Source: Saccoglossus kowalevskii
Lineage: Eukaryota > Hemichordata > Enteropneusta > Harrimaniidae
Reading direction: 5' to 3'
DNA length: 28,256 bases
Assembly: GCF_000003605.2 (NCBI RefSeq)
Contig: NW_003108085.1
Span: forward strand, 445,825-474,080
The position numbers and the translations under genes were made by a program. Shown piece after piece: positions 8,602 through 18,753 of this stretch. The notes beneath the pieces were generated by a model. It had not been told where the DNA came from. It searched no databases and was given only the letters and a program-made list of their open reading frames with translations. Numbering within the stretch: the stretch's first letter is position 1; each line of letters starts with the position of its first letter.

Positions 8602-9841
8602 CCGAGTAAATTTGAGATATTTCTCGTGTTGTAGCCACGCCCACCTACCCTGAAACAGTCGGCTGTTTTCGGTATTCCGACTCTAGCCGAAGTAAAAGTG
8701 CGCCACCGAATGCCAAAATAAGAGAGGAAGCCATACTCTTTTGCTTTTCATCTATAATTATATACCCTATATATAAAATATGTTTTTAAAATGCAGTCTC
8801 TCACCCCCTTGGCTATTTTCGCCGATTTTTCGTCGCCGGAGCGATTCACGTTCCAAATTTTGGTTCTCTTAGCGTCTCTAATAAATACCCTATCTAACCG
8901 CTGGACTGAATTATATATTATGAAAAATTCATAGAAGATTGGGCGAAAATCGGTCGTTTTTGGCCTCGACGTTTTTTTGCTCGGAAACGCAAGGGCGATA
9001 AGACTCGATTTTCAAGAACACAGGTCACTCGGATTGGACGGTTTCTATTGTTTTGAGTCTGTTGTGTGTGTAGAAACATAATAACTTTGTTTTTGGTGAA
9101 TATAGAACATGCTCTGTTCCATTAAAGGATTTTGATATGGAAATTGAACAATTTTAATAGTTCCTTATTGTAACGTCTCCCATATAAATAGTTCTCTACT
9201 CCCCAGAATTTGACAATGGTACTAGCCCAGAATGAACTTTCTGTTCAGCGCGTCTTTGATTGTAGCAATGTTTACGCAACTGTACGAAAATACGCACACT
9301 CGTGAATTTGACAACATTCACTTGAGTGTTTTAGGATAGTGGGAATATCTGAAGCAAATAGATGGAAATAACATTTAAGTCACTCATGAAGATTGATGAT
9401 TCGATTGCTGGCCGGGATAGATGTATTTGGTGTTCATTTCTATGCAATAAATCTCATCAGGATTTCCACATGAAGTTACACAAATAGAAAAAAAAGCAAT
9501 GTTAAGACAAGGAAAATTATGCATTATATTATTTTGGGGGTATTTTTGTGAGTTTACATGTATGCATTAAAATTATCAAAACTATAAATGTAATTATTAT
9601 ATTACAAATGTAAACAAAATTATTGAATGATTTTGGATTTGTTGGGAAAGTAGCCGAATTGATGTGACATTGTCTAATTGGTGATGGGAATTGCCAAGCC
9701 AGTTTATAAAATAAAACAAAAATTTTTGTAAGTATTACTGATCGCCAAAGACGCCCATCGCGAAGTGCCTTGTACTATTAACGATATATATTTTTTCGGT
9801 CAGTGCTTTTTCTGAAATGTATTTTCTTTTCATGGATGTAG
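8602..9841. other. No supported gene; left flank of the exon at 9842
   Basis: Two CGAAAATCGG-type blocks near 8817-8835 and 8943-8962 are in roughly inverted arrangement and could be the ends of an old element, too decayed to define. The right part is very AT-rich and ends in the branch and pyrimidine region of the acceptor at 9841. If the gene at 9842 is real, this is intron. Confidence 0.35.
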
Positions 9842-10109
9842 CAATGCTTATCCTAATAGTATGAGCATTTACGCGTTTCCAAACGATCCGAAAGGAAACG
9901 AAAAAGGAAAAGTTCAGACGTACATTCTCCTTATACCATCATACAGCAGATTCGCTGAACAGCTGTTATCATTTTTAAAAGAACAACTTGGATTTATAGA
10001 CAAGTTCCGGAAAAATAAACCTGGCACAATACTAACACTTTTTGAAGAACCAGATTCCGAACCAGCCAATGTTCACCACGTCGGCTTTCAGAAGAGAGTA
10101 ACATGTCGG
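9842..10109 (+). CDS. Internal exon of an unidentified plus-strand protein gene
   Basis: This is the best-supported exon in the window. The acceptor TATTTTCTTTTCATGGATGTAG ends at 9841 and the donor CGG|GTAAGTG begins at 10110. One frame is open through all 268 nt: one leading base completes a codon, then 89 codons, ending in phase 0. The peptide looks like a folded globular segment. It has a polar Gly/Lys turn (DPKGNEKGK), a hydrophobic strand (QTYILLIPSYSRF), an amphipathic helix (AEQLLSFLKEQLGFIDKF), a second strand (GTILTLFEEPD) and VHHVGFQKRVTCR. An ATG at 9861 lies inside the exon but need not be a start. I do not recognise the family. The last exon at 11558 continues the frame. No upstream exon was identified. 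Confidence 0.6.
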
Positions 10110-11557
10110 GTAAGTGTTTCAAAATGAATAACCTTTTGTAGATACCATATAGTTATGTAAGAGGTAGCAATGACGTGACGCGAACACCGAAGCGTCACGT
10201 CAAACAGGAAATTACACAGCACTCACACGTTGGTAATTGTTTTTAATTTCGCTGTCTAAAGTGTTCAATGACTACTTCACACTTCTGTGATCTTTTCTTG
10301 TAATTTGATCTGCGTTATACCAGTAAATGAGCTGTCAATTTTTGCGACCAAGTAATGTTCAACGTCAAGTCCTAATTATGACAATTACTCTAATAACAAT
10401 ATGAAATTTTCATCTGTTTTTGCTCTCGATTATTTTTGTTATCAAACTAAACGGCACCATTCACGCACTTGTCCTCTTTGTGACCCGACGTGTTCACCTA
10501 TTTCAACACGTAATCAATTCCTTCGCACGCGAGTAACGTTACTAGAAGAGTAGCCGTGGTACAAGTGACTCCTGACTGGGCAGTACGCCGTTGATCGCGG
10601 CGACCAGCTACGCCAGAGGGGACATATTTCGTATCTTACTGAAACCTATACGATAAACCTGATAATATGTGTTCTTTATGGTCCACTCTTCCTCGAGGAA
10701 CAAGTACATGAGTGGCATTTTAGTCAAAGACGAGAAAATTGAATAAGAAATGTGCCTTATATACACTATCGCTTGCTGAAACGCAAGTTCCACTGCTTAC
10801 GTCACCAGGGGTATGCAAATGAGAAGCTAATGAGGAGCCTCGTTTTAAAATACATAAAAATGGCGTAGATTGAGTTTGGAACTGACTTTTTCGCTTTAAA
10901 TGTTTATTTCGTACTTAGGCGAGACTTTTATTATCCCTTGTTTCGCGAACCCGCCGAATGAACAGGAACCGAAAATGAAAATGAAATAAAAATAAAATTT
11001 CAGTGTGATTTTTATCTTCATTTTTTTTACCGCCCGCCGCATAAGAAATCCAAGTTGCACTTTCGTGGGAATAGTATCATGATCAAAGTACCGAAGTCTC
11101 GCGCAGATGAGAAACAAGGTTATAAATGGAATAAAATTTGTATTTCATTTCTTCTCTCCTCAATGATCTCACTTACAATTCTTTGAGAATCACACAAATC
11201 CGATGGAATTTTTTTTCCGTCCCTCCTCAAAAAATTGCCTTAAAAAAACTCGAGAAACAAGGAATAAAAAAAGTCTGGTCTTAATAACATGCAAAATAAT
11301 AATATTGATGTACTAATAAATTATTTTGGGCCAGAAAATAGCAGTCATTTCACAAGCACTTTAAAGTATAACTTCATAATTATCCACAGTCCTTCAGTAA
11401 TCCCCAAAATTTAAATTGTTTAAATAAAGGGGCTATATTTATTTAAAGGTCGCCAAGTTTTTCAAATGCAATGTTTTTTTAAATGTTGGTTTGCATCTTC
11501 CTATAATGAATATGATTTGTTATTTCCAATAATGCATTGCGGTGTTTGTTCCCGCAG
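10110..11557 (+). other. Putative intron between exons 9842-10109 and 11558-11623
   Basis: It begins GTAAGTG and ends TTTGTTCCCGCAG. Inside are the perfect inverted repeat at 10171-10202 and an octamer ATGCAAAT at 10813-10820, near an AAATACATAAAAATGG stretch. No other exon is supported. The minus-strand frames at 10608-10793 and 10896-11117 lack splice support. Confidence 0.45.
10171..10202. repeat. Perfect 11-bp inverted repeat with bZIP-like arms
   Basis: TGACGTGACGC (10171-10181) and its exact complement GCGTCACGTCA (10192-10202) flank a 10-nt loop. Each arm contains TGACGTG, a CRE/UPRE-like bZIP core. As DNA it could bind two dimers; as RNA it would form an 11-bp GC-rich hairpin about 60 nt into the putative intron. 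Confidence 0.85.
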
Positions 11558-11623
11558 ACGACAAGTTTAAACAGACAAACCAGAATTGTTGAATCATTAT
11601 ACTCTACGTCAAGAAAGTGTTGA
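11558..11623 (+). CDS. Putative last coding exon of the gene with the exon at 9842
   Basis: The acceptor GGTGTTTGTTCCCGCAG ends at 11557. Phase 0, exactly the phase in which the exon at 9842 ends, is open for 21 codons (TTSLNRQTRIVESLYSTSRK, then Cys) and stops at TGA. AATAAA follows 84 nt after the stop, with a GT-rich tract behind it. The C-terminal peptide is polar, Ser/Thr/Arg-rich and probably disordered. Joined to the upstream exon, the readable C-terminal part of the protein is 110 residues. That these two exons are adjacent in the mRNA is inference from phase and order. Confidence 0.45.
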   Translation, partial: TTSLNRQTRIVESLYSTSRKC

Positions 11624-11647
11624 AACAGTAGTAACTATATTCGACTA

Positions 11648-11655
11648 TGACGTCA
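11648..11655. promoter_or_regulatory. Palindromic CRE (TGACGTCA)
   Basis: A full palindromic bZIP site that falls in the putative 3' UTR of the 9842/11558 gene. It is part of the window-wide excess of this octamer and may be chance here. Confidence 0.3.
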
Positions 11656-11706
11656 TTGTCACAGCAATATTGGTTTTCGGAACACAAAATAATGTTTTTC
11701 AATTTT

Positions 11707-11712
11707 AATAAA
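11707..11712 (+). terminator. AATAAA poly(A) signal with GT-rich downstream tract
   Basis: The hexamer is followed by TGTGTCAGTGTCCG. Its position 84 nt past the TGA at 11621-11623 gives a compact 3' UTR. Confidence 0.45.
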
Positions 11713-11729
11713 TGTGTCAGTGTCCGATT

Positions 11730-12289
11730 CAGGTTACTGTGATTTAGCGGGCGAATTCCCCGAATACAACGTAATCACAATTTTACTTTACTAATCCATA
11801 AAGTCATTAAAGAAATTTGCCAATGTCGTGTAAACGCAATTCCGGTCTAGTGTCGCCGGAAACTAGAATACCTAAACTGCAGTCAGTTTTAGGGATTTGC
11901 TCTATTTTCGCTAGTCGTTCATGACTTAGATTTTTACTTATTATTGCCGGGGAGGTAGGGAGTGACTGACAAATAATAATTCGAAAATTGGTTCTGTTTA
12001 TCGATTATTAATTGTGTTTTTTTTAACTATGCAGTTTATTGTATGTGGAATCATGCTTCGAAACGTGATCTGAATGTATCACTCACAGCGGTTGGTGCAT
12101 TTTCAAATGTAACATTTTCTGTAAAACAAGAGTGCAAACAGTCGTCAAACAGTCGCTGGGTATTTTACTTAATGAACGTGATTTCAAGCCAACTATTTGA
12201 TACCGCTGCCACTTATTTAATCTTTAATGAACGAGATTTCACTGCCAACTGTTTTATGAACGAAACTTCTGTCACCGACACCTCTTTGA
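11730..12289. other. No supported gene; small internal duplication
   Basis: A strong acceptor-like TTTTTTTTAACTATGCAG ends at 12034, but the phase-0 frame stops after 12 codons. The longer frame, from 12043, runs into the adjacent MITE. A block AATGAACGTGATTTCAAGCC (12171) recurs as AATGAACGAGATTTCACTGCC (12225), a two-copy direct repeat about 54 bp apart. Confidence 0.4.
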
Positions 12290-12589
12290 AGAGCGGTGGT
12301 CGTCGTGCCACGCATGCGCGAGATATGGGGGGGGGGTCATATAAACAATGATGGCGACTTTGACTGTTGCGCAGACCAACGAGTACAAACTGAGACGTTA
12401 CCAAGCTTTAACTAGGTAATTTATTTGGTGATTGGAAGATATCGAATGAATCGCCGGCGGCAATTAGTGTACGTCGCACCCAGGTCAAAACTAACTCGTA
12501 CTTGTGATTTCAAATAGAAGAACGCATTGAATCGTGGGGAAAAACACAACACAAATATCGCATATGCGCGGTGCGATGAGCACCGACCT
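12290..12589 (+). mobile_element. Family A MITE, full-length copy
   Basis: It begins AGAGCGGTGGTCGTCGTGCC and ends with a complement reading AGGTCGGTGCTCATCGCACC. The interior carries GATGGCGACTTTGACTGTTG, CGAGTACAAACTGAGACGTT, ACCAAGCTTTAACTAGG and CGCCGGCGGCAATTAG. The flanking triplets TGA and TTA do not match exactly, consistent with age. A G9 run lies inside, near 12328-12336. Confidence 0.8.
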
Positions 12590-12765
12590 TTAATGAACTC
12601 CGTAAAATGAATTTATTTTAAGGATTTATACAATTATTTCTGTAACGATATATTTTACATCTACTTTTGAAACGGCTTGAGTATGCATTATTCTCCAAAT
12701 AATATTACGAATTATGTGAGACCCCCCCCTAAACGCCTTGGGAAACGGGCGCGTTCTTTGCTTAA

Positions 12766-13028
12766 AGGGCGATGGTCGTCTCGCCATACATGCGCGGGGT
12801 TTGGGACTCGTATGAACAAAGATGGCGACTTTGACTGTTGCGCAGAGAACGGACACAAACTGAGGCGTTACCAAGCTTAATCACGTAATTTATTTGGTGA
12901 TGGGAAGGTATCGAAGGAGTGGCCGGCGGTAATTAGTGCACATTACGCCTTGGTCAAAACACATACTTGTGATTTCCATTAGAAAAGCGTAAATATCGCA
13001 CACATGCGCGGCGCGAAGACTGCCGCCC
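12766..13028 (+). mobile_element. Family A MITE, best-preserved copy (PIF/Harbinger-like)
   Basis: This is the cleanest member. AGGGCGATGGTCGTCTCGCC at the left and the complement AGGGCGGCAGTCTTCGCGCC at the right are flanked on both sides by TAA (12763-12765 and 13029-13031). A 3-bp TWA duplication with G-rich ends is typical of PIF/Harbinger elements. TTAA can also be read across the junctions, so a piggyBac relationship is not fully excluded. At 263 bp it encodes no transposase. It lies 176 bp from another copy in the same orientation. Confidence 0.85.
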
Positions 13029-13323
13029 TTAATACACGTAGGAAATAAATTAAATGCAAAACATTCTCGACGCGACCTTCGTTATCACTTATAATACCCA
13101 TCGCCTGTTTCACAAATCGGCGTAAGGGGTCGACCATTATAATTCACGGGGGTGGCTTGAAGATTTGTTTAAACAAAATACCAGCTAGACACCGAAAATA
13201 ATACAAAATACATGCAAGGCATAGCAGAAAAAATGTTGGCGCATTCAAAAAATAAAATAAAAATGCGCTGGCCACTCTCTTCCAACCACCCCCATGATTC
13301 AAAATGGTTTACCCCTAAGCGAG

Positions 13324-13330
13324 TATAAAA
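13324..13330 (+). promoter_or_regulatory. TATA box (TATAAAA) of a candidate plus-strand promoter
   Basis: GAGTATAAAATAGAGGG is a strong TATA element. Initiator-like TCACTTC (13364-13370) and TCAGT (13369-13373) lie 40-47 bp downstream, slightly further than usual. CCACCCCC lies upstream, near 13286. The next convincing acceptor downstream is the one at 13663, so the transcript could be the short gene that ends at about 13900. Confidence 0.35.
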
Positions 13331-13334
13331 TAGA

Positions 13335-13663
13335 GGGACACACACAAAAGAAACAAACTTCGCTCACTTCAGTACAGGTGTAGTCAAAGACGTTCATTGT
13401 GATTTGATTAACTTTCAAGTCAAGCTTGGATAACTTACTAGTAGTTGATTTTTATTTATCGCGAACACGGTAATTTTCTTTTTTTAGACTGTCGCGTTCC
13501 ACCTATTATTTTTAATGAACGATGAAAGGCAGTAGAACGAGTTGAATGCGATAGCAGTCAAGATATTCTTGGAAAAGTGCCTTCATCACGCGGAACACAT
13601 TTGAGAAATTTCAAATTATGTTTTTTTTTTCTACTACATTAATGATTAGGTGCGCTTTTACAG
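13335..13663. other. Possible 5' UTR and first intron; no coding frame
   Basis: It lies between the TATA box and the acceptor at 13663. A possible donor, TACAG|GTGTAG, is at 13377. ATGs here open only very short frames. No other structure is seen beyond a T11 run at about 13620. Confidence 0.25.
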
Positions 13664-13889
13664 GAGTTTTCACAATAAGATCCGATTACACTTTTTTCTC
13701 ATCATTGTGAACGTAGGTAGGGTTTTCACAGTGACACCATGGAAGGTATTAGGGCTGCCTTTATGTTCCATGGTGGTAACCAAAGCGTTGTGTCCGGTTA
13801 CTGACGTGCGCTACGCAACGGACGTACTTGAGAATACACGGCGCCACATCATACGGCACATTATTTTTGACAGTGTATATTCTTGTTAA
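13664..13889 (+). CDS. Possible last exon of a short plus-strand gene
   Basis: The acceptor GTGCGCTTTTACAG ends at 13663. After one leading base, 74 codons run open to TAA, and AATAAA begins 2 nt after the stop (13891-13896). The peptide starts with a hydrophobic stretch (LHFFLIIVNVGRVF) that could be a membrane or signal-type segment. It continues through TPWKVLGLPLCSMVV to a charged C-terminal part (TDVRYATDVLENTRRHIIRH). No family is recognised and no start codon is tied to it. The 3' UTR would be extremely short, which argues for caution. A hairpin (CACCATGGAA/TTCCATGGTG) sits in the middle of the exon. Confidence 0.25.
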
Positions 13890-14699
13890 AAATAAAAGAA
13901 AGGTCAAAATTACGTGATGCCAAGATGGTAAAATGTTTAGTTTAACTGTTATCTATTATGTTTTTCTTAATTTCTAACTGTCGAATTATACACAGAGCAC
14001 AATGCATTGACATGTAGTTTAATTGTTTCTGTTCTCTAACATTCTGTTTTGTTCAAGTTCGTTTCTGCTTCGCTTGACTAAAAAAGCTACAAGTATTTAA
14101 TGTTTCGATCTTATTCATAATTTATTATTTGGATATTTTATACATTTTTCTCAAAACGTTAAATCAGAGCAAGTATTGAGAATTCATCTTTGTACCCTCA
14201 GCGCAACACACTGAAACTGAAACGACAAGTTTCTATTTGCAGATTGAATAACACTGGAACGTTTCGAAGGAACTGTGCTCGTTGATGGATTTAACTAAAA
14301 TTTATGAATATGTAAAGAGAACGGCTTACGAATATATTTATATGTTATAATATTTTTAAGCCTTTGGAAAATTTGTATATATTTTTATATAGTAGTGTTT
14401 GTATAAATATATTTCATGATATAAATATTATTATATATTTATTTAAATTACTTGTTTTCAGAACAATAGTATACATAGAAGCTAGAACGCCTCTGTGACA
14501 CGCAATTGTAGGTTGGTTGGTGCGAGAGACCATCTGTGACAAAGTTCATGCTTTTGATGTATGACGAATTATATTTTTTTCCAAATTTCTAATTTGATAA
14601 AATTATTTATATCCTTGTAGCAAAATAATTGGGTGTCATTTTATTGTTTGGTGATCCCGAACTATTAATTTCGAAATCCTTACTTCTGTTAAGACTGGA
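13890..14699. other. AT-rich, no gene seen
   Basis: The stretch 14330-14460 is nearly pure A/T (TATATATTT runs). Elsewhere there are no open frames with splice support. Two overlapping acceptor-like sites on the minus strand near 14215 lead only into short frames. Confidence 0.4.
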
Positions 14700-15212
14700 G
14701 TGCATTTTAAATTTGATACAATATCAAAAGGAGGCACTGACTTTAAGATCTTTGATAGTCTGAGTTTACAATCTGGCATTCTGTTTTACGACCATTGTCG
14801 CAAAACAGTATGGGGTATACATGGTCAGTCAACGGAATTACAGGAAAATCGAAGGACTACGAAGGTGGTACGATGTGAACAATTTGTATACAGCCACCAC
14901 TTGAACAACAACAACAACAACAACAAAAAACACACACACAAAAAAAACATGCATAATCGCTGACTCATTACCACGACATACCGGGAAAGGAACGTACTGA
15001 CTAAACACTAGCAGTTGATATCACCTCGAGACATTTACCGGAAACATATTTATAATATGTATAAATACAACGAAATCCAATGACAACAGTTTTAATTTTC
15101 TTATTGATGAATTAGTAATTTATAACTAGACATTGAATGTGTAGTTGAAAAAAATATTAATTAATTCAGCTTAAAAGGTAAGAAGTTTGAGGCAATTGAC
15201 AAGAGTCAACCA
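14700..15212. other. No supported gene; simple repeats
   Basis: An 87-codon frame from a GTG at 14700 ends in an artificial poly-Asn run made by an (AAC)n tract at about 14903-14926, followed by (CA)n and A-rich sequence to 14948. No splice support. Confidence 0.45.
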
Positions 15213-15484
15213 TTGGTCGACCAACCGATCACTTATCTCGAAACATTATCGAGCGAGGCTGTGAACAACGCCACTCTCACCATTCACGACACGGTTTCGC
15301 TTCGACTTGAGCCAGGGTGCTCAGAGACTCGGTCAGTTCTAAACCAGAGTTTAGATATAACTCGAGAGAGTTCGAGAGCTATAACGCTAATTGTAAAACT
15401 GTCTCTGTAAATTGACCCTAAACCTAAAATGGCCGCCGAGAGCGTTGGGAGCGAGAGAAAGGCGAGCAGTAACTACGTATACCG
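15213..15484. other. CpG-containing segment upstream of a CRE, no clear exon
   Basis: GC is raised over 15200-15480. It includes AAAATGGCCGCCGAGAGCG (15427), which resembles a YY1 site (AANATGGCGGC) with one change. YY1 and CRE sites together are common at TATA-less housekeeping promoters. The 65-codon plus frame at 15213 has no splice support. Confidence 0.3.
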
Positions 15485-15517
15485 TGACGTCATCACTATA
15501 TTGTAACGCGCGTTACA
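15485..15517. promoter_or_regulatory. CRE and adjoining perfect 16-bp palindrome
   Basis: TGACGTCA (15485-15492) is followed after nine bases by TGTAACGCGCGTTACA (15502-15517), a perfect palindrome. With the YY1-like motif at 15427, the cluster looks like a small promoter or protein-binding module. No exon is firmly attached to it. Confidence 0.4.
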
Positions 15518-16162
15518 GAGTGGCATTTTATTGAAGAAAACTCATAATAATGCGATTTAGAATGATGGAGGCAATTTATTTGGTCGAAAAATAAATAATT
15601 ATATATAGAAAAAGATGAGCCAACATTTTGGTGGGCAGTTAAACAGACGGACAAAACAGCGTTTTATGAATATTCCAAATAAAAGTTGCCCCCTAAAAAA
15701 CAACATGTTATTGTGATACTAATAACATCTAAGACGTTTGTCGTTATTTTTGTATTATTTCATTCTATCACAAATTTCAAAATATTATTTTACATATCAT
15801 CTATTATCATACACTGACATTCTGGTAAGGGTATTTTCTTTCCTCAATTATTTAAGCCCCAGAGGGCGTGTGTATTTTGTATTTGTATTATACCAGAATG
15901 CCAGTGGACTAAAGTATTTAAACTGATATTAAAGTACGATGAATATGAATACGGCTATCACGATGGAATGTCATCATGCCTGGTAGGCGGGGGTGTCTTT
16001 GAAGAAAAATATCGAAAGCAAGAAGTGATAGATTAATAATAATAGTTTCGTGTATACCCATAAACTACTTGGAAATAAACACACTGGTTAGATATGCTTC
16101 GACAGTGCTCATTATTATGTAAAATTGAAGCAATTGCGAACCGTTCTTATAATTATTGTACC
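15518..16162. other. AT-rich, no gene seen
   Basis: No splice-supported frame. The frame at 15738-15926 is a hydrophobic AT-rich chance product in appearance. Confidence 0.4.
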
Positions 16163-16187
16163 AAAAAAAAAAAAAAAAAAAAAAAAA
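16163..16187 (+). repeat. A25 homopolymer
   Basis: An uninterrupted run of 25 A. It could be the tail of a retroposed copy, but nothing upstream is recognisable and no target-site duplication is obvious. Confidence 0.9.
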
Positions 16188-17240
16188 CCTCGGAGGCGTG
16201 TATGCCTTTTTTTACTATCGACATAATATGTTTTAGGAATACTAAAAAAAAATCATGATATGAATGAACTATTATTTTGAAACAATTTCTGAACAAATTT
16301 ACTTGAATGTCAGGAGGAAATTGTGTTGATACGTGTTTTTTTTCTTTAAATGCTACTCACTACGTTCAGGGGGATGTGTACAATTGCCATGCGCACTGAT
16401 GTCGAATGCTACGTCGTATTTGTTATTTTCTTGGCTAACACGTTGATGAGTACATTAATTTTGTTGAATGAATGAATGAATGAATGAATGAATCAGAAAA
16501 AAACATAATTCGCATTATAACATATTTCCTATTTTAGTTCCGTTTTTTGTTTAATCGCGGTAGCCCCCTTAAGTAGCTCGTACCTAACTACAAATAGGCC
16601 GCGGTAAAAAGAACAAGATTTACATAAAAGTGTCTTACACTAAACACTAAACAAAAGAAAAGTACTGAAACTATGTACATTTCTTAATTTTAATAATAAA
16701 TTATCATATGGTCCGTCACTGGGCAACAACGCATACACAGTATATTATTTGACTTGGACAAAGAGTTACTCCACCCTTCGACTCATGTGATTCCCTTCTA
16801 GTGAACAACTTGAAACAAACAAACGATGTACGCGTTGAAAACATTATCTACGAACAACGTAGAACAACCACATTGTCGCGACGATTGCCGCTCTTTAAAT
16901 TTAGTGGCTGTCTGCTAATACCCTCTGGGATGCGTAACGTAGACTCTGCATGGGTCTGACGAAAAGGAGATGTTTAGCGCAGTTGTGCTCGGCTGTTCGA
17001 GATTAAACTAGACGCCGCAGTGAGTGCGAGAAACGACCATCCCAGGCACCTGTGGGTAAAACCGCGAACGTACGTAGTCTGTAGCGGTAATAGAGGTTTA
17101 TCAGTTACTTTTCTACACCGTAGACGCGTACAATGTGTTGCGCGCACTCTTCCGAGTGTGTATGGCGTGATATATTGGCCCCTGTTTCATTCTGCACATT
17201 ATTGTGGATTTATTGTATATGTGCATCTTATTTCATAACT
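16188..17240. other. No supported gene; tetranucleotide repeat inside
   Basis: A (TGAA)n tract of about seven units lies at 16464-16493. The part from 16860 to 17200 has raised CpG and a 72-codon plus frame beginning GTG at 17020, but no convincing exon boundary. Confidence 0.35.
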
Positions 17241-18499
17241 GCCAGTTTAAGAGACCTACAAACAAGCCCTCAACGCTGTTAATAACCCGTATAATTTGTT
17301 TTAATGAATAATATATGATAATATTAACAATGCTATATTTACAAATATAAGGACAGATAGAATCGTACAGTGTTTGATTCGATAGATCAGCAGATTTCAC
17401 CTTTTGATTGTACTGCTTCAGTCGTAACTTCCGATAAAAAAAAAAAAAACGCACCAAGGTTTTTTGCTACAAACGGAGCCGTACCTATCAGGTTTGAAAC
17501 TATTATTTTTTCACTCGTTTTTTTTTTTTTCAATTTTGAGTGTAGATCGCGGTAAAATGCACAGTGAAACTCTAAAAAATATATACATTATCAACATATG
17601 AAATAAATTTCCCTGTTGGTAGAGTTTCGAAGAGGCATTGTTTCCTCCAACCCAGTATTGAAAACTGATTAACCGGCATCTCTATTTGGAAATACATAAA
17701 AAAAATACCCTTTTTCAATTGTATGACACTGATACACTTACAGTATCTCGTAATGACAAGAGGGCTACACTTGTTGTTTTTTTTCCCCAGCGAGCTATCA
17801 TTCTATGATTGCATTTCGTTGAACAAAATATTTCCGGGTATTAGAAGTGTTCTAACCACATTCACGTTGTCATGGTTTTGTCTTTGTAATTGACTCATGT
17901 AGCTGACCTTCTCGGAGATTTTGAAATGCCGTTGATTCAATTAAAAAAAAAATATTATATTATAGGTAGACTTCTGTGATTTTTTCTTCGGCCTTCAAGT
18001 TGCAACTGATGCTTAACACAAATGACAAACCGTTTTAGCAATGATAATGTAATGAACACTTGAACACAACGGAACTCGTATCACGTACGTGCTTTTGTAC
18101 CCGTCAAAGTAGAGGATATCACTTTTATTCGCCGCAACGACAAAAGCACAGTTTCGTGATTTAGAGAGTTGCGTCCGAGTACGTTACCAGCTTTGCCAAT
18201 GTATCCATCCTCGTTCACATTTAATTATACAAATTAAAATTGTCTTTCATTACCTTTCGCGATACAAAATAGTTCTCGTTTCACAATAAATAAGATAACA
18301 CATATCGAAACTGGAAACACAATCACCGTGTTCCTTCCGATCAAAATTCAACCATTGAATTCAGCAAAAAAAAAATGCAGAAAACGATAACGAGAAAACA
18401 ACTTATATTGTTTCGTTTTCTAATTACCGCAACACAAATGGGAATTGTGTGCAGATTTTCGGAAATCGTTAATGTTTTTTTTTTCAATTAAAGATCAGA
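17241..18499. other. AT-rich intergenic-looking DNA
   Basis: Several A and T homopolymers and no supported exon on either strand. Its right edge is the 3' end of the minus-strand secreted-peptide gene. Confidence 0.4.
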
Positions 18500-18505
18500 T
18501 TTATT
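18500..18505 (-). terminator. AATAAA poly(A) signal for the minus-strand peptide gene
   Basis: On the minus strand AAAATAAATC lies 249 nt past the stop codon at 18754. The downstream sequence is A-rich rather than GT-rich, so the signal is only moderate. Confidence 0.3.
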
Positions 18506-18753
18506 TTACTACCTAATTAGTTTAATTAGTCGGTATAGTTACGCTTGGGGATTAAGGATCGTAAAAACGAATGCGATATAACCCAATCATTACGTTGCGA
18601 CGCACACAGAATCAACGAACTGAAATGAACATTGGCTTGTGCTGTGAGTACCACGTACTGCTTGCTACGTGGAGTACATTGCAAGAAGTTGCGCGCAAGA
18701 AAACCGATTTCTTCATTTTGTTCTAAAATTCATATTCCTTGGTTGACGGCGGA

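Noticed and set aside
12043-12351. 102-codon plus-strand frame
   Set aside because: The left part contains a small direct duplication and the right end runs into a MITE; no donor, motif or matching phase with neighbouring exons.
12766-13028. piggyBac origin for the family A MITEs
   Set aside because: TTAA is present at both junctions only if the end base is shared; taking AGGGCG/CGCCCT as complementary ends leaves a TAA duplication, which fits PIF/Harbinger better.
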